From Brasenia schreberi (Eukaryota > Streptophyta > Magnoliopsida > Nymphaeales > Cabombaceae): a stretch of DNA of 64,000 nt. Position 1 is the stretch's first letter. Each line of letters begins with the position of its first letter. The notes under the pieces are model-generated. The model searched no databases and was not told the origin of the DNA. It saw nothing but the letters and a program-made list of their open reading frames with translations. The translations under genes and the position numbers were made by a program. Location of the stretch: the NCBI GenBank assembly GCA_036023115.1, contig JAYKKT010000090.1, positions 36,417,501 to 36,481,500 of the forward strand, in the 5' to 3' direction. Shown here in pieces: positions 12,247-32,998 of the stretch.

Positions 12247-12719
12247 TACAAATTGGAGCTTCATTTGCACTTTGCAGACACAAGTACTCTTTAGATTATT
12301 GATCAATCCATTATGTATAGCACGAATGTCGTCACTAAGACAAGAATCAAATATATTTGGTACAGATCATCTTTTCACATCAATACCTACACTGAGCAGG
12401 CCTCCAGAATATGTCGTCACTAAAACACGAATGTCATAAGCACGATATATATATGGGCTGCGCTGGGCCGGCTCGCAGCAGTGCAGGAGCAGGGCCGGGC
12501 CAGCCCATATAGAGGTAAAAGATAGACTAGGGGCTTCATATGAAAAACCAAGTGCTTTCTTCTCTCTTTTGTTGTTATTCTGCCCAAGCATAAAACGACT
12601 CTCGAATTAAACATAAAAACATGGTTTCCGAAACCATATTTACAAGTCCATGTGAGTCTAGGCCTCCAGAATCAAAACACATCTTTTATGCTCATTCTGG
12701 ATTGTGAACTTGTCAGTAC

Positions 12720-13990
12720 CTGCATAACTTGTTTGAGCTTCCCTCGGACACCCTGCAGCAGTTGGCGGAGTTCTCCATCCCACTTGTAGAAATTAAGCTC
12801 CCGGTTTTCCAATAACTTCTGTGCCACCTGCAAATGCCAAAAAGTAAGTGTATCTTTGCGTAATTTGGAGCAATCATGTAAATTATCAGGATATTCCAAG
12901 AGCCATGGCTCCAAGTTGAGATTACTTGTCATACTTAAAATCAACCAATTAGAACATTTGAATGAAAAATATAATGGGCGTGGGCTGCATTTAATAACTT
13001 CTATTTTTCAAATAATCCCCACCATTATCAGCCATTTTCGATAAACCCCTTACTAATTGATATTAAAACAAGTCCCTACCTTTTTCTCGAGTTGGACGAT
13101 ATGTCCCATGGGTTTATAATCGCAATAATGATTTTTGTGTAGGTAATTATTTTAGACCTTTCTACCCCAAAAGTAAGATCCGCTTGTTTATACAACAAGG
13201 AAAAGGTCTTTTATATCAATAATGACAAAGAAGAGGTTTGTTTGAAAATAATATATTAGAGAGGGACCTACATAGAAATTTTAACTCTTAAACTATTTGG
13301 TAGTCCAATCAAACCAATCTGCTTTTGAATGAAAGGAAAAGAAATACCAACCCTAGTCAATAATTCTAATCTTATGATATTCTTTTATTATAGGACCTTT
13401 TCATATTGAACCTGGGTGAAGACAGAAACAGCAGACCTAGCATTAGAGGTGGCCAGTTTGGACCCGGCCAGGTGGTTCAAACCAAACCTGAACCACCTCT
13501 AGAACTGGAACTGGGGAAATTGGTCTTAAATCAGCACTGACCAAAGTACTGCTCCAATCCAGTTACTACTCCCACCTACTGAAAAACCAAATCGGATCCA
13601 AAACTAGAGCGATTGTAGAACCAAAAAAACTGAAACCAGAGAGAGGGGTGGTTCAGTTCCAATTCAAGGTTTCAGTTTAGAACCTTCAGTCCCAGTTTAC
13701 CCAAAAAGAAATCCAAATCAATACAAGCAGTCTTAATTTGTAAGAATGATGAAGTACATGAACAAGTCCAACACTTTGATGCTAAATATATAATTTGTAT
13801 TAAAGTAAGTTATGAGAGAACCTTTTTTTCCAGGCAGGGTACGCTTCTTCTGAAACGATCTTCTCAAGAGTTGCGAAGACGATTCGGCCGTCGACTAAAA
13901 ACTGAAGATAACCATGAATGGTGGGCTCCCATTTACCTTCCATCAACTCCCCAACATGATACTTCATGGATCTCCTCTTCATCTCCTCAT
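12720..13990 (-). pseudogene. Heme oxygenase-like pseudogene or internally deleted copy
   Basis: Two separated blocks resemble plant heme oxygenase (HY1/HO), the plastid enzyme that opens heme to biliverdin IX-alpha for phytochrome chromophore synthesis. The 5' block (about 13990-13820) reads FFYEEMKRRSMK, then GKWEPTIHGYLQFLVDGRIV and FATLEKIV. The 3' block (12827-12720) reads VAQKLLENRELNFYKWDGEL and RQLLQGVRGKLKQV; it has a CAG acceptor before it and a CAG/GTACTG donor after it, so it looks like an intact exon. The exon between them, which should carry the conserved FICHFYN...GGRMIG heme-pocket helix, is not found in the 0.97-kb gap. Just before the FFYEEM block the frame has a TAA stop, and no transit peptide is visible. 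The final C-terminal exon is also not identified. An expressed, diverged gene with unusual introns is the less likely alternative. Confidence 0.72.
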
Positions 13991-14640
13991 AAAAAAAACT
14001 CCGCCTTTACCTCCTTTCTTCTCCGCCAGGCTGCTCTCCGTGCTTTCTTTTCTTTATGCAAAACTGATCCTTAATTTCTGATGTCCATGTATCTCGGCAG
14101 TTTGAGATTTTTATAGGATTAATTAGTTATTATGTGTACATCTCTCTCTCTCCATGCAATAATATATATATATATATCAGCACAGTGGTTGCTTGTTTTT
14201 CGCATCATACTATAGTGACAATCCGGTTTGCTTTCTAAACCTTTCGTAAGTTTTCTCTCTAGAGGGAGAAATATTACAATTTTATATTGGAGTAGTTTTC
14301 GAATTGTTCCCTGTCTTTCAAGACATTTTCAAATTGGTGCTTCAGATTCGCGGATAATTTAAAAGCGCGTCTACTTGGTATAACCTTTTCAAAGAAGAGC
14401 CCATGAAACCTAGTCTAGATTCTAGACATAACGTAAAGGACAATTATGCACATATTATATACATCAATTTTGTTTGAACACTTATTGTGACAGTTTAAGA
14501 GTTATTTTTATTCTTTTCTTTTCATAAGGATGAATTATATACCCTTGATTTCTAATCATAATACCTTTCAAGCTTTCTTTCAAAATTCAAACATTTGATA
14601 CAAGAATATCAATCATTTTTATAAGATTCAGCACCAATGA

Positions 14641-14745
14641 GCTATTTCTCACCTAGCTAGAGGGTCGACTCACTAGTTGAGGTTTGTAAGGTTGATACTT
14701 AAGGTGTGCATTTGGCTTCCGCCTTCTCGTTAATGCACCAAAAAG
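14641..14745 (+). repeat. SINE family A copy, diverged
   Basis: CTCACCTAGCTAGAGGGTCG, then AAGGTTGATACTT and GTGCATTTGGCTTC, follow the family A order. Confidence 0.55.
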
Positions 14746-15012
14746 GAAATTATAAGATTCAAAAATCAACGATTGGAAATATCTAATTTTTCAAATAGTC
14801 ACTATTACATATTCGATTTTGGTGGTTGAGATTAAAGTTTTCATCGAGCAGATCATGCAAGAAAAGTTGGCATAAGTGGTTTATCAAAAATTCAAGATTT
14901 TGTAGTTTTTTCACTTGAAAATAAAAGCAAGGCCATTTAGTGCATTGAATTCATTACTTTAGCTTCACCATCATCAAAACGGGCCAAGGTGCTCATATTT
15001 TTCTACAGGTAC

Positions 15013-15112
15013 TATGGGGCCCAAAGCCAGACGCGAACCCCTGATATCGGACTCTTGACCTTCAACTTGTGAGTTGGCCCCCAAACTAGGTGAGCTATAT
15101 ATTGCTCTTCCT
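15013..15112 (-). repeat. SINE family A copy
   Basis: The minus strand shows TAGCTCACCTAGTTTGGGGG, then TTGAAGGTCAAGAGTCCGAT and GGGTTCGCGTCTGGC. Confidence 0.6.
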
Positions 15113-15287
15113 ATGGGATGTAGACTTGTATTAAAACTATTTTTAAGTTAAATAAGTATGAGTTTAAGTTTCTTAAAAATTATATCTATAAAGGTTCTAA
15201 GTTTTAGAAGTGTAATGAACAAGCTCATGTTCAATTTAGCTCGGCTCCTTCAGCTCATTTCCCAGTGCTATAAACTAGGGATGATTT

Positions 15288-15399
15288 TGCAGAACGAGCA
15301 ACAGCTCACCTGACTTGAGGGTCGACTCAGAATTTGAAAGTGATGAGTTCGATACTCGGGGATTTCATGGCCTCCCCATTGTACCCAAAAAAAAGTACT
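15288..15399 (+). repeat. SINE family A copy with 8-bp target-site duplication
   Basis: It starts TGCAGAACGAGCAACAGCTC, has ACCTGACTTGAGGGTCGAC, GAGTTCGATACTCGG (B-box-like) and CCTCCCCATTGTACCC, and ends in an A-rich tail. GATGATTT occurs directly before (15280-15287) and directly after (15400-15407). Length is 112 bp. Confidence 0.75.
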
Positions 15400-15407
15400 G
15401 ATGATTT

Positions 15408-16869
15408 GGAACTGAAGAAAATAGGGGGATGAATTTGAAAAACCAGGAATTAATTTGGAAACTACACACTTCAATTTATGATATTATAGTTTAAGATAAC
15501 AAAGATCAAAAGCAATTTCGATTAGTGAAAAGAATAGAATATGACCTTTCGTTCATTCAATGACGCTACTTTTGTTTCTTGGACGCTCGCAATAGATTAG
15601 AAGGTCCAGAGACAAAGCATAACAGCTAGCGTGCAGAGGAAGAAAACGAATTATTTGTAGGTTGAGGAGAAGAGATTTTTGATATACGGCAAGGAAGGTG
15701 TTGGCTTGACCAAGCTCTTGAAGTGGGAGTGGCTAGCATGGTCAGGTTTGCAACACCCACGTTGTTAGAACAGGCTCTTGATATGGTTGATGTGTGAGGT
15801 TATGTAAAACTTGATTGTTAATAATGTTTCTCCTTCAGAGTTAAGTACAATATATTATCTCCTAAAAAATGAAAATGGGTAGCCCTTCTGCAATAAGTCT
15901 GCCGCCACTATAATATTGTGTGTATGTGTGGGCATTGAGTAGGAGAAACATATACATATATATATAAAGAGAGAGAAAAGTGATAATACTCAATCTCATT
16001 TATGCTTAAATCTATTTTATCATCTCAACTATTTGATGATATTTAATATATAATACAAAATACTTTTAATTCAAATCTCCGTCATTGATTATTGATCATG
16101 TTAGTTAAATGGTAGAAATCTTTGAATAGGTTTGAGCATGAATAAACTTTGAAAATTTACCACCATCATATATATATTACAATGGTGACTAAGAGCCCCA
16201 TGTAGCCGAACCCTACGTTTGTTTGGGGGTAAGGCTTGGTATGCGAAAATAAAAACAGCAAAGCCACAGTATCCTTGGGTTTAGGGCAAGAGAGAGAGAG
16301 AGTTTATTGCAACGAAGGAAAACGTTCTTCCTCTGTCTGCCGCTCAACCTCAAAGTATTAAGTTGAACATGACCTAGCTATGCCCCATATAGGAAAATGA
16401 ATAGGCTTGGGATCCGGGGAGTAAAAATTGACCTCTTTTTGCGTTGGTGAACAAATTAAAAACAAAAGCAACACTAACGCAAACATTGTTTTGCTAATAA
16501 CTTCAAATTTTCAGATGTTGAGATGCCCTTTGACCATTCTCTCTCTCTCTCTCGACAACTTTTTAGCACTGGGCTTCTTAATGCCTCTAAAGATCGTCAA
16601 CATCGTGAACTTTAGCTCGATCTTTTCCCGTCAACTTTCTTTTACTGTTTCTAGCATGAACGCTACATTAAAAATGCACGGAGTGAAGGCCCAAAAAGGC
16701 ATATGAAAAGCAAACAAGACTAAGTCTTGGTCTTATTTAATATATTGAATTCAGACAGTTTCCGCCTTATTAATTGACATTGTGAATCAAGATTAAGGCT
16801 TGGTCTAACTTAATATACAACACCAACATGTTTACACAAACATATGCATGCAGAAAATGCGGTAGGTCA
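15408..16869. other. Intergenic, no gene seen
   Basis: It lies downstream of the GMC oxidoreductase gene. Short (GA)n and (TA)n tracts occur around 15955-15975 and 16290. No coding signal. Confidence 0.55.
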
Positions 16870-27290
<10,421 letters not shown>

Positions 27291-27292
27291 TT

Positions 27293-27514
27293 AGGGCCTT
27301 TGGTATAGCAGAACTGTCATTTGTAGTGCCAGAATTAAGCAATTGCAGAGCCGATTTTCTCACAAGATAATTGGTTGGAAGGAACCTGACACTTCAAATA
27401 AGAAGACAGGAACCTAGAATGTTGTGGAACTCTGGTTGTCGGTTAACAGAGTTTTATTCCTTAGAGTTCTATGACGAGAAGTTCCATGGCACAAAAAGGC
27501 CCTCAAGGCCATAT
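27293..27514. mobile_element. Possible hAT-like MITE
   Basis: The left end AGGGCCTTTGGTATAGC and the inverted right end AGGGCCTTTTTGTGCC form an imperfect terminal repeat around 222 bp with no coding capacity. I see no clean 8-bp target duplication, so this stays tentative. Confidence 0.3.
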
Positions 27515-28778
27515 AATTTTCAACAAGAAAAGCACTGGCCAAAAGCAAAGCGAGCTTTTCCCACATTAAGTGGGCTCAGCTACTCAGGTTCTTTTTGTTG
27601 TGCACGATCATGTGTTATATTAGCACTTAACTCCGAAAAGGTAAGATAATGTTTTATTGTATTCTTCCGACTCCGATGAGGCATTTCTTCCATAGCTCTT
27701 TAAAGTGTTCCCATCTAATTTCTCGCAACTTGGGTGCATACGGACTCTCTCTCCACATTTCCAAAATACCTTAAGCATGTTTCTTTAATTTTGTTTTCTA
27801 TTGGAGTTACTCCAACTTTTTCTCTAATAACTCATTAGGATCCAATCTTTTCTAGTGTGTCCACACATCCACCTTAACATATACATTTAGAAATCTGCTG
27901 CTCATACCAACAGTTGATTCCTAACATTCGGCATCATAGAGCATTATATCTTTTCAAGCTCAGGACTTTTGTTTCAGTCCAATTCATTCAAGGCCTGTCA
28001 TCCTTTTTCAGAAAAGGAAAACGAGATACATTTCATTTTCTGCAATAAGAAGTCCATCAAATAACACTGAATGCATGACTTGCTAGCGTTCAAAAGTTCT
28101 AACAAAACATTCAAAAAGCTAAACCAGTTTAAAAGATAAGAGGTGAGGCACAAGAAGCCACAGTCTCCTGGCAAGGGGTTTGCAAGGTTGCCCATCCAGA
28201 TGGGCAGAGCATGTTATGTTGGAACAAGATAAGATTACTTTTAGATATTCATATTTTGAGATTCAAATGAGATCAACATGCTTATGACCTTCACCTGATA
28301 GGAGGAGCTGGAGCATTTTTCTGAGAGTGCTCATCTTAATTGATCAGGAAACTTTTGAACTAGGCTTGACCTAGTTCAGTTAATTTATACTTGTGCGTGG
28401 GCAATAATGATCATTAGACAGTATCGAACTTATTTTGGATAGCTCTGTAAGTCTTTTCACATATTCCCTTTCATGAAACGTAGGCTACTCCACTTCTTTT
28501 GCTTACCGTTAGATATATATGAGGTTAATGTAGGTAGGAAATTGGTTGATTCTCAATGTCCTTGTCAAATGAAGCAATAATTTAGTAAATAAGTGTTACA
28601 TTAGTTTAAATCAATCACTTTTCAATTTAAGGTGGTGTGCCAGTAGGAAGGGTGCAAAACTCAATGTACAGGCCAATGTGGGACTGGCATCTGGAATTGA
28701 TATCTGAATGTGCATCTGATAAGGATGCTAAGCACACATTCCCTATAAAATGATATTCGATGGATATAGAATCAAGTA
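27515..28778. other. Non-coding, LINE-tail-like remnant, no gene
   Basis: Around 27550-27660 the order CCACATTAAGTGGGCTCAG, GATCATGTGTTATATTAGCA, CTTAACTC resembles 24085-24180 (CACCAAGTGGGGTCAGCTAC ... ATTTAACTC), suggesting a second dispersed family related to the LINE 3' ends. Nothing else recognisable. Confidence 0.45.
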
Positions 28779-29148
28779 TATGAACCATCATACTGAGTGC
28801 AATTTATTAGAAAAGAATGTATACATAATGAGCTTATTAGAAACAAATTAGGAGTGGCACCAATAGAGGATAAAATGAGAGAATATTGTTTCAGATGGTT
28901 TGGACATATAGAAAGAAGATCAGAAGAAGAACCTGTAAGAAGGTATGAAAAACTAAATTTGGAAAGTATTAAAAGAGGTAGAGGACGACCACAAAAGTGT
29001 TGGAAAGAAACAATAAAGAATGATCTAGCTTATTGTGAGTTAACTACTAACATGGCACATGATAGGGCTCCGCGGAAACAAAGAATCCACGTAGCCGACC
29101 CCGTCTAGTATGGGAAAAGGCTTAGTTGTTGTTGTTTTGTTGTAGATT
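28779..29148 (+). mobile_element. RTE-type LINE 3' fragment (end of ORF and tail)
   Basis: An open frame (28797-29108) reads GVAPIEDKMREYCFRWFGHI, then KRGRGRPQKCWKETIKNDLA, the usual C-terminal end of plant RTE-clade LINE proteins after the reverse transcriptase. It is followed by ACCCCGTCTAGTATGGGAAA and a (TTG)n tail. The reverse transcriptase part is missing, so it is 5' truncated. Confidence 0.85.
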
Positions 29149-29727
29149 GACAAGACAGCGACTATTAAAATTAAGAGCAAAAAGTGTTTAAAGTGTAAAC
29201 GGGCAACAAAATTAGGTCAAACCATTAACATAAGGACATAAACAAATTTAACCATGGGAAACAATTTATCCAGTCAAATTCAATAATACATTTCAAAATC
29301 GAATTGCAAGCAATGAAGCTCATTCAGAAGAACACCTTTTATGGTCCATTGTGCTCCCAAAGTTCATATATCTTGTAACCGTTATAGATCAACTCCAATC
29401 AGATGACAGACGGTTACTGAGGTACACATTACTTCATGATCGGTCAGACCAAGCAAACTTCTATGAGAAAAAGCAACATGCAGACATTGTGTGTTTTTTG
29501 CTATAACAAAATAGTATCATACACAATTGCAGGAGCTTAATGGAAGCTACATTAGATATTCAACTAAGTCACATTGGCAAGCAATTTCACTAAATTCTTA
29601 CAACACTCGCTGCATCAAATCTAGTCTCAATTCCAAAAACAATTAACCAAACGAATTAGCATTTGGTTTCACAAACATACAACTCCTTCCTTGGACAAGA
29701 TTCCTAAATATCCAGACAGTTAGTTAC

Positions 29728-30278
29728 CTTTTGTGTATGTGAAATGTGTCCAACCGCTACATGTAGCTCGAGTAGTCAGACGCCAATACCATCAATCAGT
29801 CAGAAAATCATTTAATGACAAGAATAGCAAAACAACGTTAAATTAAATATTGAAAAATAAAAAACGGTCTTACCAATCACAGAAGCATTCTCCTCAAGCA
29901 ACTCGTAAAGAGCCTCAATGAAGTCCTTATAGAAAGAAACAACACCTAAACAACCATCAGTTTTATCAAAATTAGCCAAGTATGGGCATTTCATAACTAA
30001 ATTGAAAAAGATCAAATAGAATCATTGTCTGGATAATCACAAAATGTCACAGATAGAGAAAATACCCAATGGATCGGCGATCACAAAAGTAAAAACTCAG
30101 TAGAAAATAATTAACTTAGAGAGAGACCTGGATTTCCGGGTAACACCAGAACACAGAGAGCAGGATTTTTCGCCCGAAATTCGAGCAATTCCGTCCGGAA
30201 TCTGCGTATATCCAAAGGAGGAATCAAATATACCGGAAGAATAAAGGCGGAAAATGAGATTCCGAGCTTGCTTGGCAT
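29728..30278 (-). CDS. Lipid-droplet-associated hydrolase-like gene, 5' exons only
   Basis: Three exons join in frame: 30278-30128, 29945-29874 and a 29-nt exon 29756-29728, all with GT-AG borders. The product starts MPSKLGISFSAF, then FRAKNPALCVLVLPGNPG, VVSFYKDFIEALYELLEEN and VGHISHTQK. PGNPG followed by FY..F is the signature of the LDAH family (human C2orf43), alpha/beta hydrolases of lipid droplets. The next expected blocks (the DWEHG region, the GHSIG nucleophile elbow and the catalytic His) were not found in the roughly 2.7 kb downstream that I read. Either a long intron carries the gene past the LINE at 28.8-29.1 kb, or this is a 3'-truncated copy. The fusion of exons is my reading of splice signals; the start codon is the first ATG in frame. 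Confidence 0.65.
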
Positions 30279-30759
30279 TTAGATCAGTGGAATCACGATC
30301 GGAAGCATGAATGAACGACAAAAACTAGTAAAAACAAAAGGAGATGAACGTGCAAAATGCGAACGACGAGATTCCAGTCACCCGGAAACGTTGCATACCC
30401 TGAAATCAGCTTCTTTCTTGCAAACGAGTAAAGGGACCGTTCCATGCATCTCCGATCTAGCGAGAACTCTCTTCCTGAAACAAATTTGCGCAAACGTGAT
30501 TTCACGCAGGCAACAAAACTTCTCGGCGATTGTTTCCCGTTTCCGGCTTCACCGTATACCTCGAGTCGTGAAAGCAACGAGACGAGAGGAGGCGGTAGCG
30601 GGTTGGAAGTACGGACGTGCGCGCCAACATCATCCAACCGTTGGATTACACCATCGCACTCCGTTCCCTTCTTTATGTCCGTTCGATTAGCGGAATTGTG
30701 AAAGCAACTGTTCAGGCGTTTGAGGACGTTCGCGTCACGAAAAAAGTGTCCAGGGTGAA

Positions 30760-31430
30760 AACGAACCAAGCAATAGCAATGCGGGTTAAACGTGGCCGAC
30801 ATGTCCGGTTCCGGTTTGTCAAGAATCTGGAACTGAACCCGAACTGCTTCACAACCAGTTTCGAAACCACTAGTTTTGGGGTGGTTTTGGTTCGAATTTC
30901 AAAACCGCTGAATTTAATTTTGAAACTATTTTTTTAGACACATGAGAAATGTGTTTTCTAGGAGTCGAACTCCCAACTGCTGGTTCCGGATCAGTTTATG
31001 AATACCATGAACAGTAACTGAATCCGGAGATCTTTGGTTTCGGTTCTGAGGTTTTTGTTCGAGTTGTCCATGTTTATGTGGCTTGTTCCAAACTGACCCG
31101 GCAACTCCAACCAGAACTGTCAAAACCAATCCCGAAACCGAAGAGTACCCGGTTCGGTTTTTATTATGCCTTTCATGAAACAAAAACCGGCCTGAAAACG
31201 AAACTAGTAATTTCTTTAACTTCTTTTTGAATTTCCAACTTTTTAAAAAAAATTCTGGTTCTAGATAGTTTAAACATCAAACCCGAACCTAAACCTGCAC
31301 GGTCTCAATTAGATTCTACTTTCTAGTTTCGGGTAAACCAGAACTGGTCATGTCTAGTTCAGATTGTCCGGCGCTGCTGGTTTGGTGTGGTGTGGGTTTC
31401 GGTTGAGCACACCTATATGATCATGACCAC
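30760..31430. repeat. GGTTC/GAACC-rich degenerate tract
   Basis: Words such as GGTTCCGGTTTGTC, GAACTGAACCCGAACTG, GGTTTCGGTTCTGAGG and CCCGGTTCGGTTTTT succeed each other. Similar tracts lie at 8090-8600, 13440-13700, 32460-32620, 45375-45545 and 46150-46530. 31431-32149 has no gene either. Confidence 0.65.
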
Positions 31431-32149
31431 GAACCAGTGGTGTTGGCTAAAATTGGCTCGCGTGAGCTTCGAAGGGCACGTTTGATTATGGTGTGGCTTA
31501 TAAGCTTCCGAGAACATGTACGTACTTTAGCCTTAACCATGTCTATGTAGACCTGGCCGGTTCCGCCGGAACCTGGAACACAAACATATATAGAGAGAGA
31601 GAGAGAGGGTAAATTTTCAATTAGATCTACGTCACTCTGCATGAGTTCTTGGTTGTTACGGGCCTGAAACCGAACCTCAGACCAAGTCGTAAACGAGCTA
31701 CTTCTCTTTCTGTTGGAGTATCAGTTTCGTCCTTGACCAACATGTTCAGAGTAGTACGGTAATTTGGTCACCGCGATTAAGTACCGCGTGCGCTCACACT
31801 GTTTACTTGTTTTCCAAGTAAAGTCACTCTTGCAATGATTGATTCACAGATTACCCTCAGTTCTTAGCTTATTTGCCGTATTGCTACCGTGACCCGGTCA
31901 AGCCCAGCTAAGTTGGTAGCCGGGTCCGCAAGCAACTCGACCCTAAGAGAGGCCTCCAGCAACTTGACCTTATTGCCGAATACACGATTACCTAATGTGA
32001 TGTGGAATTGGTATTTTATTTTCTCATCTTGGATCCAGATCCAGTTAGTCAAGGTCCAAGTTTTGCCAAATGTGCATATATGCGTACATAAACAATAAGA
32101 TTAGGTAATTGGCTTGACTTAGCGGATCATAATAGTGTGGTTCGAGGAT

Positions 32150-32275
32150 TTTTTTTTTACAAGAGGGATAACACACACCCATACATGCATCTTCTGGAGT
32201 CGAACTCTCCACCAGGAACAACAATGCTAGGCCATCATGCAGTTGAGTTAATGCTCTCGGTGCAAGTCTGTTTGT
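32150..32275 (-). repeat. SINE family B copy
   Basis: On the plus strand: CACACACCCATACATGCATC, TTCTGGAGTCGAACTCTCC, AATGCTCTCGGTGCAAG, in the family B order. It lies about 0.5 kb upstream of the HVA22-like TATA box. Confidence 0.65.
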
Positions 32276-32800
32276 TGTGAATTTCCAATGAACTTATTTT
32301 TGTAATTGAATCATTAATTATCTTATTTAATTCTTAGAACGATGAGACTCATGTGACCACTCAATCCACATTATTCAACAATATCAGTCCAAAATGATTT
32401 TAAACATCCGTCTATTTTATGAGTTGTTTAATTCAAAAGTTTAATATGTGATGTGTATCCAACTATGAAACAGCAGTTTGAAACCATTTGTTCTAGTTTC
32501 AGTACGCGTTCTGGGACAATGAAAGGTACCAAAACCAAACCGCTTTGGTTGTAAGTCTGGTTTAACCAGTTCTGGTTTCAGTTATTGCTCATCCAGTTTG
32601 GTTCTTGGAAAGATTCAAACCAGACATAATAAAGTGTTAAAGGGTAAAACGATCATTTAATGAAACCGAGAAGCCTTCGAACCGTCGTTGGCTTCTGAAG
32701 TAAAAATTGTTGGGTTATTTTAGTCATTATATCCAAGGATTAGGGGGTATTTATGTTAAAGAAATTTCCTGAGGAAAGATTTCTGTGCAAACTCAAAAAT

Positions 32801-32808
32801 TATAAATA
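32801..32808 (+). promoter_or_regulatory. TATA box of the HVA22-like gene
   Basis: TATAAATA about 190 bases before the start codon, followed by a GC-richer, C/T-containing stretch suitable for a 5' UTR. Transcription start near 32830 is inferred. Confidence 0.6.
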
Positions 32809-32998
32809 ACCACGTCGCGTTTGCGACTCTTCCATCTTCTATTTGATAAACTTCTCGTTCGTATAGAGAATCACCAGACTGCCGTCGACATTTCGCGGTC
32901 GATCTGCCGTTGCGGTCGCCAATCCGGTATACGACGGCCTAAATCCAACGTCTTCTGTCGCTTGTCCTCTCGACTTAGCTCTTGCAAGGGAAGCCAAA

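Noticed and set aside
12367..12614. Possible last heme oxygenase exon (KREKKALGFSYEA in one frame)
   Set aside because: Similarity to the expected C-terminal helix is only a few residues and no splice acceptor fits.
30293..30802. 169-residue minus-strand ORF and overlapping plus-strand ORFs (30307-30937)
   Set aside because: GC-richer promoter-side sequence of the LDAH-like gene keeps frames open on both strands; no family motif in any of them.
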